64,000 nucleotides of DNA from Paguma larvata (taxonomy: Eukaryota; Chordata; Mammalia; Carnivora; Viverridae), in the NCBI GenBank assembly GCA_030068075.1, contig CM057826.1:65879312-65943311 (forward strand). The letters are read 5' to 3'. The position numbers were made by a program, and so were the translations under genes. Position 1 is the stretch's first letter. Each line of letters opens with the position of its first letter. The notes beneath the pieces are model-generated. The model worked only from the letters and a program-made list of their open reading frames with translations. It was not told the DNA's origin and made no database searches. Positions 23,261 to 34,939 of the stretch are shown here, piece after piece.

Positions 23261-25073
23261 TTTGAGAAGGATTGCATTAAATGTGTAGATTGCTTTGGAT
23301 ACTATAGATATTTTAACAATATTTGTTCTTCCAATCTATGAGCATGGATTGTTTTTCCGTTTTTTTTTGTGACACCTTCAATTTCTTTTACCAAAGTTTT
23401 ATAGTTTTCAGAGTACAGGTCTTTTACCTCTTTGGTTAGATTTATTCCCATGTATCTTATGAGTTTTGGTGCAATTGCAAAATGAGATTGATACCAACAG
23501 CATTTTCACACAGCTAGAACAAATAATCCTAAAATTTGTATGAGACAACAAAAGATCTCAAATAGCCAAAGAAATCTTGAAAGAGAAAAGCAAAGTTGGA
23601 GGCATCACAATTCCAACTTCAAGTTCCATTACAAAGCTTTAGTGATCAAGACAGTATGTTACTGGCACAAAAACAGACATATACATCAATAGAACAGAAT
23701 AGAAAACCCAGAGATGAATCCACAACTATATGGTCAATTAATCTTTGACAAAGCAGGAAAGAAGATCCAGTGGATAAAAGACGGTTTCGTTGACAAATGG
23801 TGTTGGCAAACTGGACAGCAACATGCAGAAGAATGAAACTGGACCACTTTCTTTCACCAGTCACAAAAATAAACTCAAAATAGATGAAAGACCTAAATGT
23901 GAGACAGGAAACCATTAAAATCCTGGAGAACACAGGTAGTAACCTCTCTGACATCTACTGTAGCAACTTCTTACTAGACATGTCTCCTGAGGCAAGGGAA
24001 ACAAAAGCAAAAATAAACTATTGGGACTTCATCAAAATAAAAAGCTTCTGCACAGCAAAGGAAACAATCAACAAAACTAAAAGGCAACTTATAGAATGGG
24101 AGATGATATTTGCAAATGACATATCTAATAAAAGGTTAGTATCTAAAACATATAAAGAACTTAGAAAACTCAACACATAAAAATCAAATAATCCAATTAA
24201 AAAATGGGTAGAAGACATGAACAGACATTCTGCCTAAGAGGACATACAGATGGCCAACAGACACACGGAAAGATGATCAGCATCACTCATCATCAGGGAA
24301 AAACAAATCAAAACTACAATGAGATATCACTTCATACCTGTTGAAATGGCCAAAATTTTAACAACACAGGAAACAACAGATGTTGATGAGGATACAGAGA
24401 AAGGGGAACATCTTTATACCGCTGGTGGGAATGCAAACTGATGCAGCCACTGTGGAAAACACTACGGAGTTTCCTCAAAAAGTTGAAATAGAACTACCCT
24501 ACCATTCAGCAATTTCACTACTAGGTATTTACCCGAAGAACACAAAATACTAATTCCAAGAGATATATGCACACTGATGTTTATAGCAGTATTATCCAAT
24601 AGCCAAATTATGGAAAGAGCCCAAATATCCACTAACGACTAGATAAAGAAGATGTGGTATATATACGCAAAAGAATATTAGTCAGCCATAAAAAAATAAA
24701 ATCTTGTCATTTGCAATGACATGGATGGAGCTAGAGAGTATTATGCCAAGCTAATTAAAACAGTTAAAGAAATACAAATACCATATGATTTTATTCATAT
24801 GTGGAATTTAAAAAACAAATGATCATGGGGGAAAAAAAGAAAGAGGCAAACCAAGAAACAGACTCAACTAAAAGAGAATAAATTGATGGTTACCAGAGGG
24901 GAGGTGGGTGGGTGAATGGGTTAAATAGGTGATGGAGATTAAGAAGTGCACTTGATTCATGTACTGGGTACTATATGTAAATGCTGAATCACTAAACTGT
25001 ACACCCGAAACTAATGTTACACTGTATGTTAAATGGAATTTAAATAAAAATTAAAAAAACAAAAAACAAAAAA
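23261..25073 (+). mobile_element. LINE-1 insertion with 5' inversion (twin priming)
   Basis: The 16-base target-site duplication (23245-23260 and 25074-25089, one mismatch) bounds the insert exactly. The first part, 23261 to about 23483, is L1 ORF2 sequence in antisense. From about 23484 the sequence turns to sense orientation ('accaacagcattttcacaca') and continues through the ORF2 3' part, the 3' UTR and an A-rich tail ((a)n c-interrupted, about 25050-25073). The outer end of the inverted piece corresponds to the L1 position immediately before the start of the sense piece, so the two segments together cover contiguous L1 sequence with little or no loss. That is the signature of twin priming. 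Confidence 0.93.
23484..24830 (+). pseudogene. LINE-1 ORF2 3' portion (sense part of the inverted insertion)
   Basis: This encodes the C-terminal third of ORF2p. The longest open piece is 23884-24180, which includes [19 protein letters not shown], a well-conserved L1 segment. The endonuclease and RT catalytic regions are absent because of 5' truncation, and stops split the remainder. It has no coding capacity for retrotransposition. Confidence 0.88.
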
Positions 25074-25089
25074 CAAAATTAAACTCACT
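25074..25089. repeat. Target-site duplication, right copy
   Basis: 'caaaattaaactcact', the partner of 23245-23260; one substitution separates the two copies. Confidence 0.93.
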
Positions 25090-25794
25090 AAAACATTTTC
25101 ACACTACAAACAAGGATGAGATTCATAACCCAGATTCAGGAAAAGTACTTCTGAAGGTTTATATAATTGTTTTGTCAGCCTATAAACTAAGCAGACCACT
25201 GCCCAGTGGGTAGTTTACTGGAAAGAGAATGGATGTTCTCACAGTGAATCTCATGGAAGGGATATGAGGAACAAACTCGTAGAGTGAAAACTGCTTCTTT
25301 CTTAGGGAATAGGATTAATTTAGTTTGGACTCCAGGGTGTGGAATCACCCGGTGCACTTATGGAGATAGTTAGTGAGCTACCGCAGTCACATGGAGCTCT
25401 GCAGGGATGGGTTAGAAAATCAGCTAGGGACAGGCTTGGGCATTAGCTTGGTTCTGGGCAGTAGCTGAACTTGGTTAGTAGATCACACAGCTAATTAGGC
25501 CAAGATGCTGATCACGGGAATTCCCCTAGATAACTTTTGTCATTATCACTGCCATGAGATTTAGGATATAGTTTCCTCATGCCTTCCACTAGATTTCTAG
25601 TGTTTCTCAAGTTAAGCCCTAACTTCCCACAGTACTTCCCAATTCAATACACGATTCTGATGCATGAGTTTCTGATCCTGAGACCCACAAAGACATTGAG
25701 CAAATCTTACAGTATAGCCTCTTTTTGGGTCTTCATTTGTCTGTGCTATAGCTAAAGAAGATTCCCTTTTAAAAACTAGGGGCCTGTACAACCC
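25090..25794. other. Gene-free unique sequence
   Basis: Unique sequence between two L1 elements. Nothing recognised. Confidence 0.45.
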
Positions 25795-26370
25795 CTTTGA
25801 AAAGATGACTGCCAGAATCTATTAAAAAGGATCATAAACACAACCTATGATCCAATAATCACATTCTTAGCTGCATACTCCAAAGAAGTAGACGTGTATT
25901 TTCACCAAGAGACCTGTATAATGTTCACAGTAATGCTATTTATAACAGCCAAAAAAAGTTGGAAACAATCCAAATAGGATGGATATACAAAAGATGCTAT
26001 ATGCACATAATGGATTATACAGCAATAAGAACCAAACAACTACAGTAGATAATAACATGAATGAATTCAATGAAAAGGCAGACACAAAGGAATTGCATAT
26101 TGCATGATTTCATTTTTATGAATGAATATAAATATAGGCAAAACTACTGTACATTTTAGAAATCTTGGTAATGGTTACCCTGATGGGGAGGGATAGACAA
26201 TGACTGGAAGGGGGTATAAAAATGATTTCCTGTAGTGCAGGTAACATTCTGTTTCTTAAGATAGGCCTTTTCATATGTGTTTGTTCACCTTGTAAGCATT
26301 CATAAGCTTAAGATATGGACACTTTTATTATTCCTATACAATGTTATAATACCTGAATTTTAAAAGTTTA
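25795..26370 (+). mobile_element. Old LINE-1 (L1M-type) 3' end
   Basis: The sequence follows the old L1 3' end in order: 'atgatccaataatcacattc', 'caagagacctgtataatgtt', 'aacagccaaaaaaagttgga', 'tatacagcaataagaac', 'ggttaccctgatggggaggg', 'gactggaagggggtataaaa' and 'ttcaccttgtaagcattcat'. High divergence indicates a mammal-wide age. Confidence 0.85.
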
Positions 26371-27350
26371 CTTTAAAATGATAAAATAATAGAGACTTTA
26401 AATTCTGGAACTCTGCCTTGCTCTTGCCAACATCCTCCCCCACCTCAGATCTCACCACCTTTTGCTTTTGGAGTCATAAAAAGACCGAAGAACAAATCCT
26501 TTGGAGTGAGGCTTGCTACCCTCCCTGGACTTATAAATACTGCCCTTCACCAAACTCAAATCAGCAGCTAGGATCAGGCTGTCTTCCACTGGTCTATGTT
26601 ATTTCTACAAAACATTAAATTCCATGGAAACCATGTCTTGCTTTCTCATCTGAATGTCTAATGTCAGCTCAACCTACCTCCATCTTTCTTCTTTTCATTC
26701 ATTCATGCATTTTCTTATTAAATTATATTTTAACCATTCAGCTATGTTGGGCATTATGCTTAACTCTGGAAATAACATGAGCAAATAAATTCATAGTCCA
26801 TACAAGCTCCCTCTGCCTCACTTCTTTTCCGTAGCTTCGTAGTAGAGGATCATGATCTCCTTCTCAACTAATCCCTCTGATATCAAGTAAACTCTATTCA
26901 CCACAGTTCATGATAGGTAGACCCAGAGATGCAGATGGATCATGGCTATCAGAGTGACTGAATCATTCAAATTTATTTTGAAAGCTGTAGGAAGCCAATC
27001 ATGTGAATTAAATGAGTCCATTACAGGATTCTAATGTAGGTAAATAAAATTTTCTAAAAAAACAAATTAGAACTAGCAGTATGCTTCTGTTTGTCTATGA
27101 TTTTCTTTGTGGGAACCATCATATCCTAAATGTCTAGCAATTTTTAAATACTTTTTATCTAATCCCCATGAATTAGGGAGCCCATTTAAAGGGATTATGG
27201 ACTCTAGGAGCTGTTTTTACGACCTAAAAGAAAAGCAGGGCATAGCATTTCTCTATGGATTTATCAGCTTCATTAATTAATAACTTAGTCGGTGAGTTTA
27301 ATAGTGTCAAGTAATAATACAGTCCATTAACAATGATTTCAGTTTTTCAG
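26371..27350. other. Gene-free unique sequence upstream of the exon-like stretch
   Basis: Unique AT-rich sequence. Traces resembling antisense L2 occur at about 26695-26820 ('ttcattcattcatgcatttt', 'ttgggcattatgcttaactc'). A branch-point-like 'cattaac' at 27325-27331 and a pyrimidine-rich tract lead into the candidate exon at 27351. Confidence 0.45.
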
Positions 27351-27580
27351 AATAATAGGCATGGTTATATTTGTACCAATCCTTTGAGTAAAACTCATGA
27401 AAATGGTATAACTATGGTGCCAGATTTAGTCTCATTCCCAACAAGCCTGACAGCTGCAAACTATGAAGATACTTTAAAATCATATTTGTTGGGATATGGA
27501 TTTGGACAATATTTGCTATATCAAAATGCAACAGGAATTGTAAATACTCTTATGAACCGACACTTTCCAGGCCAGTCTCG
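27351..27580 (+). CDS. Candidate internal coding exon (protein unidentified)
   Basis: A 230-base stretch is open in one frame across its whole length, starting immediately after an acceptor (tttcagtttttcag|aat) and ending at a donor (ctcg|gtgatg). The in-frame stop that closes the open frame, TGA at 27582-27584, lies inside the donor itself, as expected when an exon reads into its intron. Phase would be 0 in and 2 out. The predicted 76 residues begin NNRHGYICTNPLSKTHENG and contain a hydrophobic, aromatic-rich middle (SYLLGYGFGQYLLYQ) and one N-x-T site (NAT). I do not recognise the family. The surroundings are AT-rich, where 76 stop-free codons are uncommon by chance. It could be a real exon of an unrecognised gene, a fossil exon, or coincidence. 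Confidence 0.4.
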
Positions 27581-28889
27581 GTGATGACTCCCACTTATAT
27601 TATAAATGATGTTATGACAAAAGAGTAACTAGACTCTTAAGGCTACAAATGGTCTCCATTTGTTCTGAAAGAACCTTCGACATTTCCAGTTACACACACG
27701 TTCACTAATGCGCTTCTGCCCTTTGCTCAAAAAAGTTACATTTCCAGACATTTATCCCACAGATGACAAATACAGATTTCATTTCACCTGCAATCTGATC
27801 TTTATTTCAAAGTCTCTTTCTTTAATTAGCTTGAGAAATTTTTAGATAACCTTACAAACAACTAGTACCCTTCCTTTGCTTTCTTTTCCTTCCCTCTCTC
27901 CTTTCCACAAACATTTGTGCAGTGCTTCCTATGTTTCAGACATAGGTAATATAAAGACGAGTAAAACACTCTCTGACCTGTACCACTATAAAATTTCCAC
28001 CAATCTTCCAATTTCAACACGTGAGTTCCCTTAGCATCCTGGAACCTGAATGATTTGGGTTTCTGATGAGTAATCTAAGCTTCTTTTAAAACCAAGTGTT
28101 GCCACAGATTTTTTCCTATTCTTATTAGCTAACAGAGAAACAATGGGCAAGCATAATCCATCATTTGCTTTCTTGCTCACAACATCTCCTTCTTCACCCC
28201 CTTCTCATCCACGCCATGGCCTTTCACAACCAGGTTCATAAGGAGATTTCATTAAGGAACCCAATCTATTGGAAAAAGCTTTATTTCCTCCCAAAATCCC
28301 TATAGCAATTTTTGTGCTGCGATTTTGATGACAATTATATTCCATAGACAAGAACTGGGGACAAGATGCAAGGCACAGAAAGCTCACACTGACACAGGGT
28401 GAACCTTATACCACCTGAGTCCTACCTTTGGTGCCTGCCGACTGAGTCTTAGAACATTGATGGAGATTTGTCATTTTAGAGATATAGTGATGAGAGAAAC
28501 AGCCTCTAATTTCTTAGTAACTATAAAATCATGAATAACTGTGTTACAACTATCCCAAATGATTTTTTCCCAATCAATTCTCAACTTGATTTCATCTCAG
28601 GGTCAACACTGTGGTTCATTTTATATGCAGAAAATGTCCCTGAACTGAATTTATTGCCTCTCAGTCTCTCAACAGACTTACTACTCCTGGATCAGAATTT
28701 CAATTGTGCTAACATTAAGGGCTACATTTTTCTTTGGTTAGGTGGCTGACCGGCAATTAACACTAATAATATGTGGGTTGTGGCATAGCTTTAAATTCTT
28801 CCAGTAGATTGATACCTACCTTATGGAAAAAGCAGTGGTGTTTGTTTTGGGTTTTTTGGTTTTTGTAGGGTTTTTTTGCCTTTTTTTTT
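27581..28889. other. Gene-free sequence downstream of the exon-like stretch
   Basis: Mostly unique. An L2/MIR-like antisense relic lies near 27905-27990 ('acatttgtgcagtgcttcct', 'gacataggtaatataaaga'). A G/T-rich tract with a long T run lies at about 28838-28898. No second exon could be paired with 27351-27580 here. Confidence 0.45.
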
Positions 28890-29062
28890 TTTTTTTGGTT
28901 TAAATAACAAACAATTACATTCTCACAATCCTGCAGGATAGAAGTCCAAGATCACTGTGTTGACAGGGATGGTTCCTTCTAAAACCTCTCTACCTAGATT
29001 ATAGACAGCTGTCTTCTCCCTGTATCTTCAGGTGGTCTTCCCTCTGTGTGTGTCTGTGTCCT
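28890..29062 (-). mobile_element. MaLR/MLT1-like LTR fragment (antisense)
   Basis: 'taaataacaaacaattacat', then 'aatcctgcaggatagaagtc', then 'gtggtcttccctctgtgtgt', which is the antisense order of an MLT1-type LTR 3' half (heavily diverged). Confidence 0.6.
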
Positions 29063-29068
29063 AATCTT

Positions 29069-30126
29069 TTTTTTCCTCTTTATTGAGGTATAATTGACAT
29101 ATTGGTTTCAGATGTACAACATAATGATTTGATATTTGTACATATTGCAAAATGATCACCACAATAAGTCTAGTTAACATTCATCACCATACTTAGGCTA
29201 ACAAAAATTTTTGTCTTGTGATGAGAACTTTAAAATATAATCTCTTAGCAACTTTCGAATACACTATATGATACTATTAACTATAGTCACCACATTGTAT
29301 ATTACATCCCCAGGACTAATTTATTTTATAATTGGAAGTTTGTACCTTCTGACCACCTTCACCAATTTTGCCCACCACCCCACCCCTCAACCTCCACGCC
29401 CCACCTCTGGCAACCACCAGTATTTTACTGTATCTATGAGCTCTGGTTTTGTTTTTGCTTTGTTTAGGACTCCACATATAAGCGAGATCATGTAGTATTT
29501 GTCTTTCTCTGGCTTATTTCACCTAACATAATGATCTCAAGGTTTAACCGTGTTATCTCAGATGGCAATCTGTTATTCTTTTTACAGCTGAGTAATACTG
29601 CATTGTATATACTATGTTTTCTTTATCCATTCATCTATTGATGGACACTTAAGTTGCTTCCATGTCTTAGTTATTGTAAATACTGCTGCAGTGAACATGG
29701 CGAGGCAGGTATCTTTTCATGTTAGTGTTTTTGTTTCCTGTGGATAAATACCTAGAAGTGAAATTACTGGATTGTATGGTAGTTCTATTTCTAATTTTTT
29801 GTTTTCCACAATTACTGCACAGATTTATATTCTACTGTTCTCTGCATCTTCACCAACACTTATTTTTTCTTTTCTTTTTGATACTAGTCATTTAATAGAT
29901 GTGAGATTATATGTCATTATGGTTTTGATTTATGTATTTCCATGATGACTGGTGACACTGAATACTTTTTCATTTGCCTATTAACTATGTGTATCTTCTT
30001 TGGGAAAAAAAAGTGCATTCAAGTCCTTTGTTCATTGTTTAATCATAGTATTTGTTTTTTTGCTACTGAGTTGTATACATTCCTTATATACTTTGGATAT
30101 TAAACCTTTATCAGATATATACTTTG
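29069..30126 (-). mobile_element. Old LINE-1 (L1MA-like) 3' portion, antisense
   Basis: It begins with the reverse complement of an L1 3' end ('tttattgaggtataattgac'), continues through the antisense 3' UTR ('caccacaataagtctagtta', 'ggaagtttgtaccttctgac') and enters antisense ORF2 ('tatgttttctttatccattc', 'gatggacacttaagttgctt', 'taaacctttatcagatatat'). No open frame of use remains. Confidence 0.88.
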
Positions 30127-30243
30127 CAATAGCTAACTTTATTGTGATGATAATTTCTCAATACATACATATATCGTCATTTTGGACAACTTATACAATG
30201 CTATATGGCAATTATATTTCAGTAAAGCTGGAGAAGAAAATTT
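30127..30243 (+). mobile_element. LINE-1 3' tip in sense orientation, abutting the antisense L1
   Basis: 'ctaactttattgtgatgata', then 'caatgctatatggcaattat', then 'tcagtaaagctggagaagaa' matches an L1MA-type 3' end in sense. It directly abuts the antisense L1 at 30126. Both pieces contain a 3' end, so this is not a simple twin-priming event but two separate copies. Confidence 0.75.
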
Positions 30244-30284
30244 AGGAAACAGGAATATAGAATAAGAAGGGCAAATAGAATGCA

Positions 30285-31064
30285 CTTTAAAAAATGACAG
30301 ATTTCACTTGAAATATATCAACAATCACACATAAATGGACTAAGTGGTTTAATTTTGAGAAAAAATTTGATCAGACTAAAGAAAATTATAACCTTATGTG
30401 ATTAGAAGAGACATCTAAAACATAGATACAGAAAATTCGAAAAGAAAAAAAAGCCTCTACAAATACTAATCAAAAGAAAAACTGATATAGCTAGATTATA
30501 TCCCCCCAAAATAAATAAATAAACTATTAAGAGGAAGCATTACGTGCACTTGAATGGCTGAGTCAATTAAGCGTCTGACTTCAGCTCAGGTCATGAGCTC
30601 ACTGTTTGTGAGTTTGAGCCCCACGTTGGGCTCTGTGCTGATGGCTCGGAGCCTGGAACCTGCTTCAGATTCTGTGTCTGTCTCCCTCTATCCCTCCCCC
30701 ACTCACACTCTGTCTCTCTCTGTCTCAAAAGTAAATAAACATTAAAAAAATAAAAATAAAAAAGAAGTATTATTAGGAATACAGAGAAATTTTCAAAATG
30801 ATAAATTCAGTTTGCAAGGAAAATATTTTTATCTATCTAAAATTATGCCCTCGAAATATCCAAAGCAAGAATTTGCAGAACTAATAATAAAAAATGATCT
30901 AAATAAATGGGGAAAGAAAACATTTCATAAATTGGAATACTCAATAGTGTAGAGCTGTTTATTTTTTAACAAACTGATTTAAAGAATTAATGTAATCATT
31001 ATCAAAATCCCAACAAGCTCTGGGACTTCACAAGTGAGTTTTAAATTTTATGTGGAAATGTAAC
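30285..31064 (+). mobile_element. Old LINE-1 ORF2 fragments, sense, split by a SINE
   Basis: 30285-30543 resembles the L1 endonuclease region ('cacacataaatggactaagt', 'aatactaatcaaaagaaaaa'). The same region continues after the SINE at 30764-30830 ('gaagtattattaggaatac', 'aaaatgataaattcag'). 30890-31064 is a later ORF2 part ('aatcattatcaaaatcccaa', 'aaattttatgtggaaatgta'). Internal deletions have removed most of RT. Confidence 0.6.
30544..30763 (+). mobile_element. Felid-type SINE (SINEC) inserted in old L1
   Basis: It contains 'ggctgagtcaattaagcgtc', 'tcagctcaggtcatgagctc', 'gagtttgagccccacgttgg' and a tail 'gtaaataaacattaaaaaa'. The target-site duplication is 'gaagcattac' (30534-30543) against 'gaagtattat' (30764-30773), which also restores the host L1 reading. 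The two substitutions fit a moderately old insertion. Confidence 0.95.
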
Positions 31065-31374
31065 CATTATCTGTAAATAGCAATTTTAAATTTATGTTTT
31101 CTAATTGCATCATTTATGTATACATTCAAGCTATAATTTATTGGCATTAACCTTCAGAATGATACTGAATGAAAGGAGCTCTACTGAACCTCCTGTCTTG
31201 ATACTCATCCTAGAGGGACCAATAGCATCAAAGTTGTTGCATTTTTTTTAAGTATTTTTTTATCAGAGTTTAGGGAGTTATCTTTTACTCAATGTTTTCT
31301 ACATTTTCCCCATAATGAACATATATTTTTTCAAAAGTGTTATCTGCATCTGTTTAGATTATATATGCGTATTC

Positions 31375-31582
31375 TTAAAAAAATTTTTAACTTAATTTTC
31401 AGAGGGAGAGACAGAGTGTGAGTTGGGGAGGGCCAGAGAGAGAGGGAGACACAGAATCTGAAGCAGGCTCCAGGCTCTGAGCTGTCAGCACAGAGACCAA
31501 CACAGTGCTCAAACCCACGAACCGTGAGTCATGACCTGAGCCAAAGTCAGACACTTAACCGACTGAGCCACCCAGGAGCACC
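31375..31582 (-). mobile_element. Felid-type SINE (SINEC), antisense, inside old L1
   Basis: In reverse complement it starts 'ggtgctcctgggtggctcag' (31563-31582), followed by the 'tcggtt' region, 'tttgagcactgtgtt' and 'cctggagcctgcttcag', and it ends in a T/A-rich tail near 31375-31390. L1 antisense sequence continues on both sides. The target-site duplication is not clear. Confidence 0.93.
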
Positions 31583-32795
31583 TGTTTGAGTTTTCTTCTT
31601 TATTCTGTTACTGTGATAAATTACATTGGTTGACTTCCATATATTATACCAAACATGTGTTCCTAAAATAGAGCCAACTTAGTCATGGCATATTATCATT
31701 TTTATGTACTGCTGGACATGATTTGATAGCATGTTGTTTAAAAGTTTTGCATTTATATTTAAGAGTCATATTGATCTATAATTTTTCTTTTCATGCCCCT
31801 GTCAGGCTAACTATAAACTGAGTTTGGTATGTATTCTTACTTTCATTTTGTTTTGGTTTGTTTCCTTTTTCTTTGTCTTTTGAGATCTGCATTATTTCTT
31901 AAATAAGCAATAGAAAGAAAGGTATGCTAAAATATCACCCATGAATGTGTTTTGTCTATATTTTTCTTTTAGTTTTGCCAATATTTGGTTCATACAGCAT
32001 ACAAATTTAGAATTATTATGCCTTTCTGGTAAATATTACGTCATGCCAAAATATGCCAGCTTGTCTTTAATAATGTTTCTTGCCTTTGTCTTCTGTTAAT
32101 CTAGAAAGACCAGCTTTCGTGTTAGCATTTGAATTACATTATTTCTTCCTACCCTTTTACTTTCAAACTTTCCATATCTTCTATGCTACATGCATCACTT
32201 ATAAGCAGCATGTCATTCCTGTGTTTTAATACGGTTTTACAATCTCTGTTTTCTAATGGTGTCAGATAGATCATTTGCATCATGAATGATGTATCAGCAA
32301 TTAAATCTACATCTTACGAAGTGTTTTCTATTTGCGTTGCCTATATTTCTGCTCCTTTCCTCTCCTTTCTTGCCTTATTTCTTTTAATATTCCATTTTCC
32401 TATTAACTCAGTAGTTGTACATTCCTTCACATTCTTTCAGTGATTTCACTAGATCAAAACATGCCTCCCAAACTGAATCAAGTTGAATATTCGCTACTAG
32501 CACCATTTTTCCATGAAAACTCAGAAACCTTAGAATGTAACTCTATTTCTCCTCCCTCCTAATATTCTATTCTTACTATGTACTTTAATTCTAACTTTAA
32601 ATGACAGGTGACTTAATTTTATTGTTTTATGTAGTAATATTCAGTGCATTCACCCTTACAGCTACCAGTTTTTGCCTCTTCATTCTTCCCTGAATGTCAG
32701 AATTTCCATCTAAAATCAAGTTTTGTTTTTGTTTTTTATGCCTGAAGAACATGCTTTCTCAGAGGCTGATTTGCTGGAAAGGTATTGAAACTTAA

Positions 32796-33861
32796 GTTTT
32801 AAAAAACCTCACTGGTAAGGGCCCCTTCTAATGGTCCACATGATTATATGCTTTTATAAAATTTGCACCATAAGATATTTTAGCTGAAATGAGTTAAGAC
32901 CACAGACTCTTTCCACTCCTGTTTCCTCCCCATCAAACTTCCTTTCACAACAAATAGTAGTACATGATTAGATACAAGCTAAGAAAAGGCTGAGCTGCAC
33001 ATACATTTAGCTTAGATTTAGTGGAACATATTTTTGTGATTCACTGTCACTTCCGTGATAGCTAAATAATTTTTAACCATCTTGGGATATTCCTACCATC
33101 TGTTTTGCATGATTCGCATCATGACACGAAGATGGAAATCTAGGGTTGTAGCACAAGAATACATCCTATGGTGTTCCGTGTTGGGAGTATATGGTTATGG
33201 AAAGAAAAGAGAGAAAGAGAGAAAGAAAAAAAGAAAATATTGAAATGTTCAAAACCACTAGCTAGTAGGTGGGAAATTCTTTGGTTCATCAGGCATGTAA
33301 AATCATAAATTGAAGATCAGGTTCTGAAACAAAAGTTTTTTCTTATCAAGAATACGTTAAATAAGAACATTATAAATAAACAATACATACATTTTCTTTC
33401 TTGATGGGAGATGTGTGAAGTAAAATGTATCAAAAGTTCTGTTTGTGGAATACAAACATGAGTAGTATACAAACATCGTTTATTTGTGTGTGATGTTTTA
33501 TGCGTATCAACAGAAAGGATATTTTAGAGTATCTGATGCATACTTTGCTGATGATATCTAGTGGTTTAAATCAAACAGTGGGCAAAACTGGTGTAGTAAG
33601 TAACTCAGAAATATTTAAAAGAAGGATTATAGATATGCTTGTTAGTTATTTAATTAAAACGTATAATTTGGATTTGGAGGTATCTATGGTATTTTTTGAC
33701 TTTCTTAAAAGTATTTGTTATTTACTTTTAACTTAAATTTGTACTCAAAATTTGAATTCCTTCTTTTAAAAAGGGGCCCAAAGTTAGTGAGTTCTAGGAT
33801 TCCACAAACCCTAAACCCAAATGCTCCCTTCAGTGGTTTATTCACTACTAATAAGTACTCT
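32796..33861. other. Unclassified ~1.07-kb block interrupting the antisense L1
   Basis: L1-like antisense sequence stops after 'gctggaaaggtattgaaact' and resumes at about 33862. The block between is AT-rich and matches no family I know. It holds a purine tract at 33199-33240 (gaaaagagagaaagaga type) and a chance 78-codon open frame at 33500-33736 with no recognisable domain. It may be an unknown transposon, an old insertion decayed past recognition, or evidence that the flanks are two separate L1 copies. Confidence 0.4.
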
Positions 33862-34939
33862 GTTTTTATTTAAATGTAAATATCTTTAAATCTGCATTTT
33901 GAGGGAAGATTTATTGGACTTTTAATTCTAGGTTTTGAATTATTTTAACACGTTGAAGATATTTCTCTTTCTTTCGGTTTCCACTCTCTGTTTAAGTCAG
34001 CTGACACTGTGAAAGTTGCATCTTTTTAGATAAATTAGTCCCCTTCCCCCTCCCCGGCTGTTTTATAGCATTTACTTTTTCATTGGGTCTATTATTCTAT
34101 GATATGACCTACTTATTGTTCATACTGTCTTGAATATGTGGCTTGGTGTCTTTCATCTTTTGTAGAAAATTCTAAACAATTCTTTCTCCATCATTCTCCT
34201 GCTTTTACTCTCTCCTCTTTCCTTATTAGAAATTTTTATGCATCCTTAGTTCTCTTACACTATTTTTTGTATTTTCCCTCTTTTTAGTTTTGCATGCTTC
34301 ATTCCATATATTTCCTTCTGAAATGTCTTCAATTCATTATTGTCTATTCAAGTCTGAAATAATATGTTTTTAATTTATCCATTAAATTCCTAAACTTAGA
34401 TATTATATTTTTTTAGTTATGGAAGTTCTGTAATTTATTACTTTTTATTGCTTTCAGTTCTCTTTCAAAATTTTGACTCATTTCCTTAAAAATTTTGAGG
34501 AGAGTTATTTTAAAGTGTATAACTGACTTTTTCATTATTTGTATCTACATATCACCTAGCTAGACTATGTTCTTCTGCTTGGGATTTGGGCATATTTTTC
34601 TTCCTGTGTGTTTAGCTTTCTCTTTTGAATGCCAGACATTTTATATAAAAATAATAAAGGCAATTTGAGGCCTAGAGTTATATTATTTTTTTTCCATGGA
34701 GAAATTAATTTTCCCCTTGGTACAATGCTAGGGACACTAGCAAATCAGTAGAACCCTAATTCTTTAAAGAAATGTAGGATTTGAACAAGGCTTCATCCCT
34801 GAGAGGACAGTACTGTTTCCAATTCACTCTTAGCCTTGAGGAACAAATGTTCAGAGTTCCAACCTGATCATAGTATCACCATCCTGGAAGGCCCTGAAGT
34901 CCAATTTTATAATGTGTACCTCGAGAACCTGTCAAAAAC

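Larger units (their letters stand above)
31065..34690 (-). mobile_element. Old LINE-1 (L1M-type), long antisense copy, interrupted
   Basis: Antisense ORF2 sequence begins near 31065 ('ctgtaaatagcaattttaaa', 'cctcctgtcttgatactcat'), is interrupted by a minus-strand SINE at 31375-31582, and resumes ('aaattacattggttgacttc', 'caaacatgtgttcctaaaat'). It passes into antisense 5' regions ('atttccatctaaaatcaag', 'gcctgaagaacatgctttct'). After a foreign block at about 32796-33861 it continues ('tttaattctaggttttgaat', 'atgtggcttggtgtctttca', 'gaatgccagacattttatat'). At more than 2.5 kb of L1 it is the longest old L1 here; its sequence is too decayed for any ORF. Confidence 0.7.

Noticed and set aside
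30126..30127. Antisense-to-sense L1 switch as a third twin-priming event
   Set aside because: Both the antisense and the sense piece contain an L1 3' end, so they must be two elements and not one inverted insertion.
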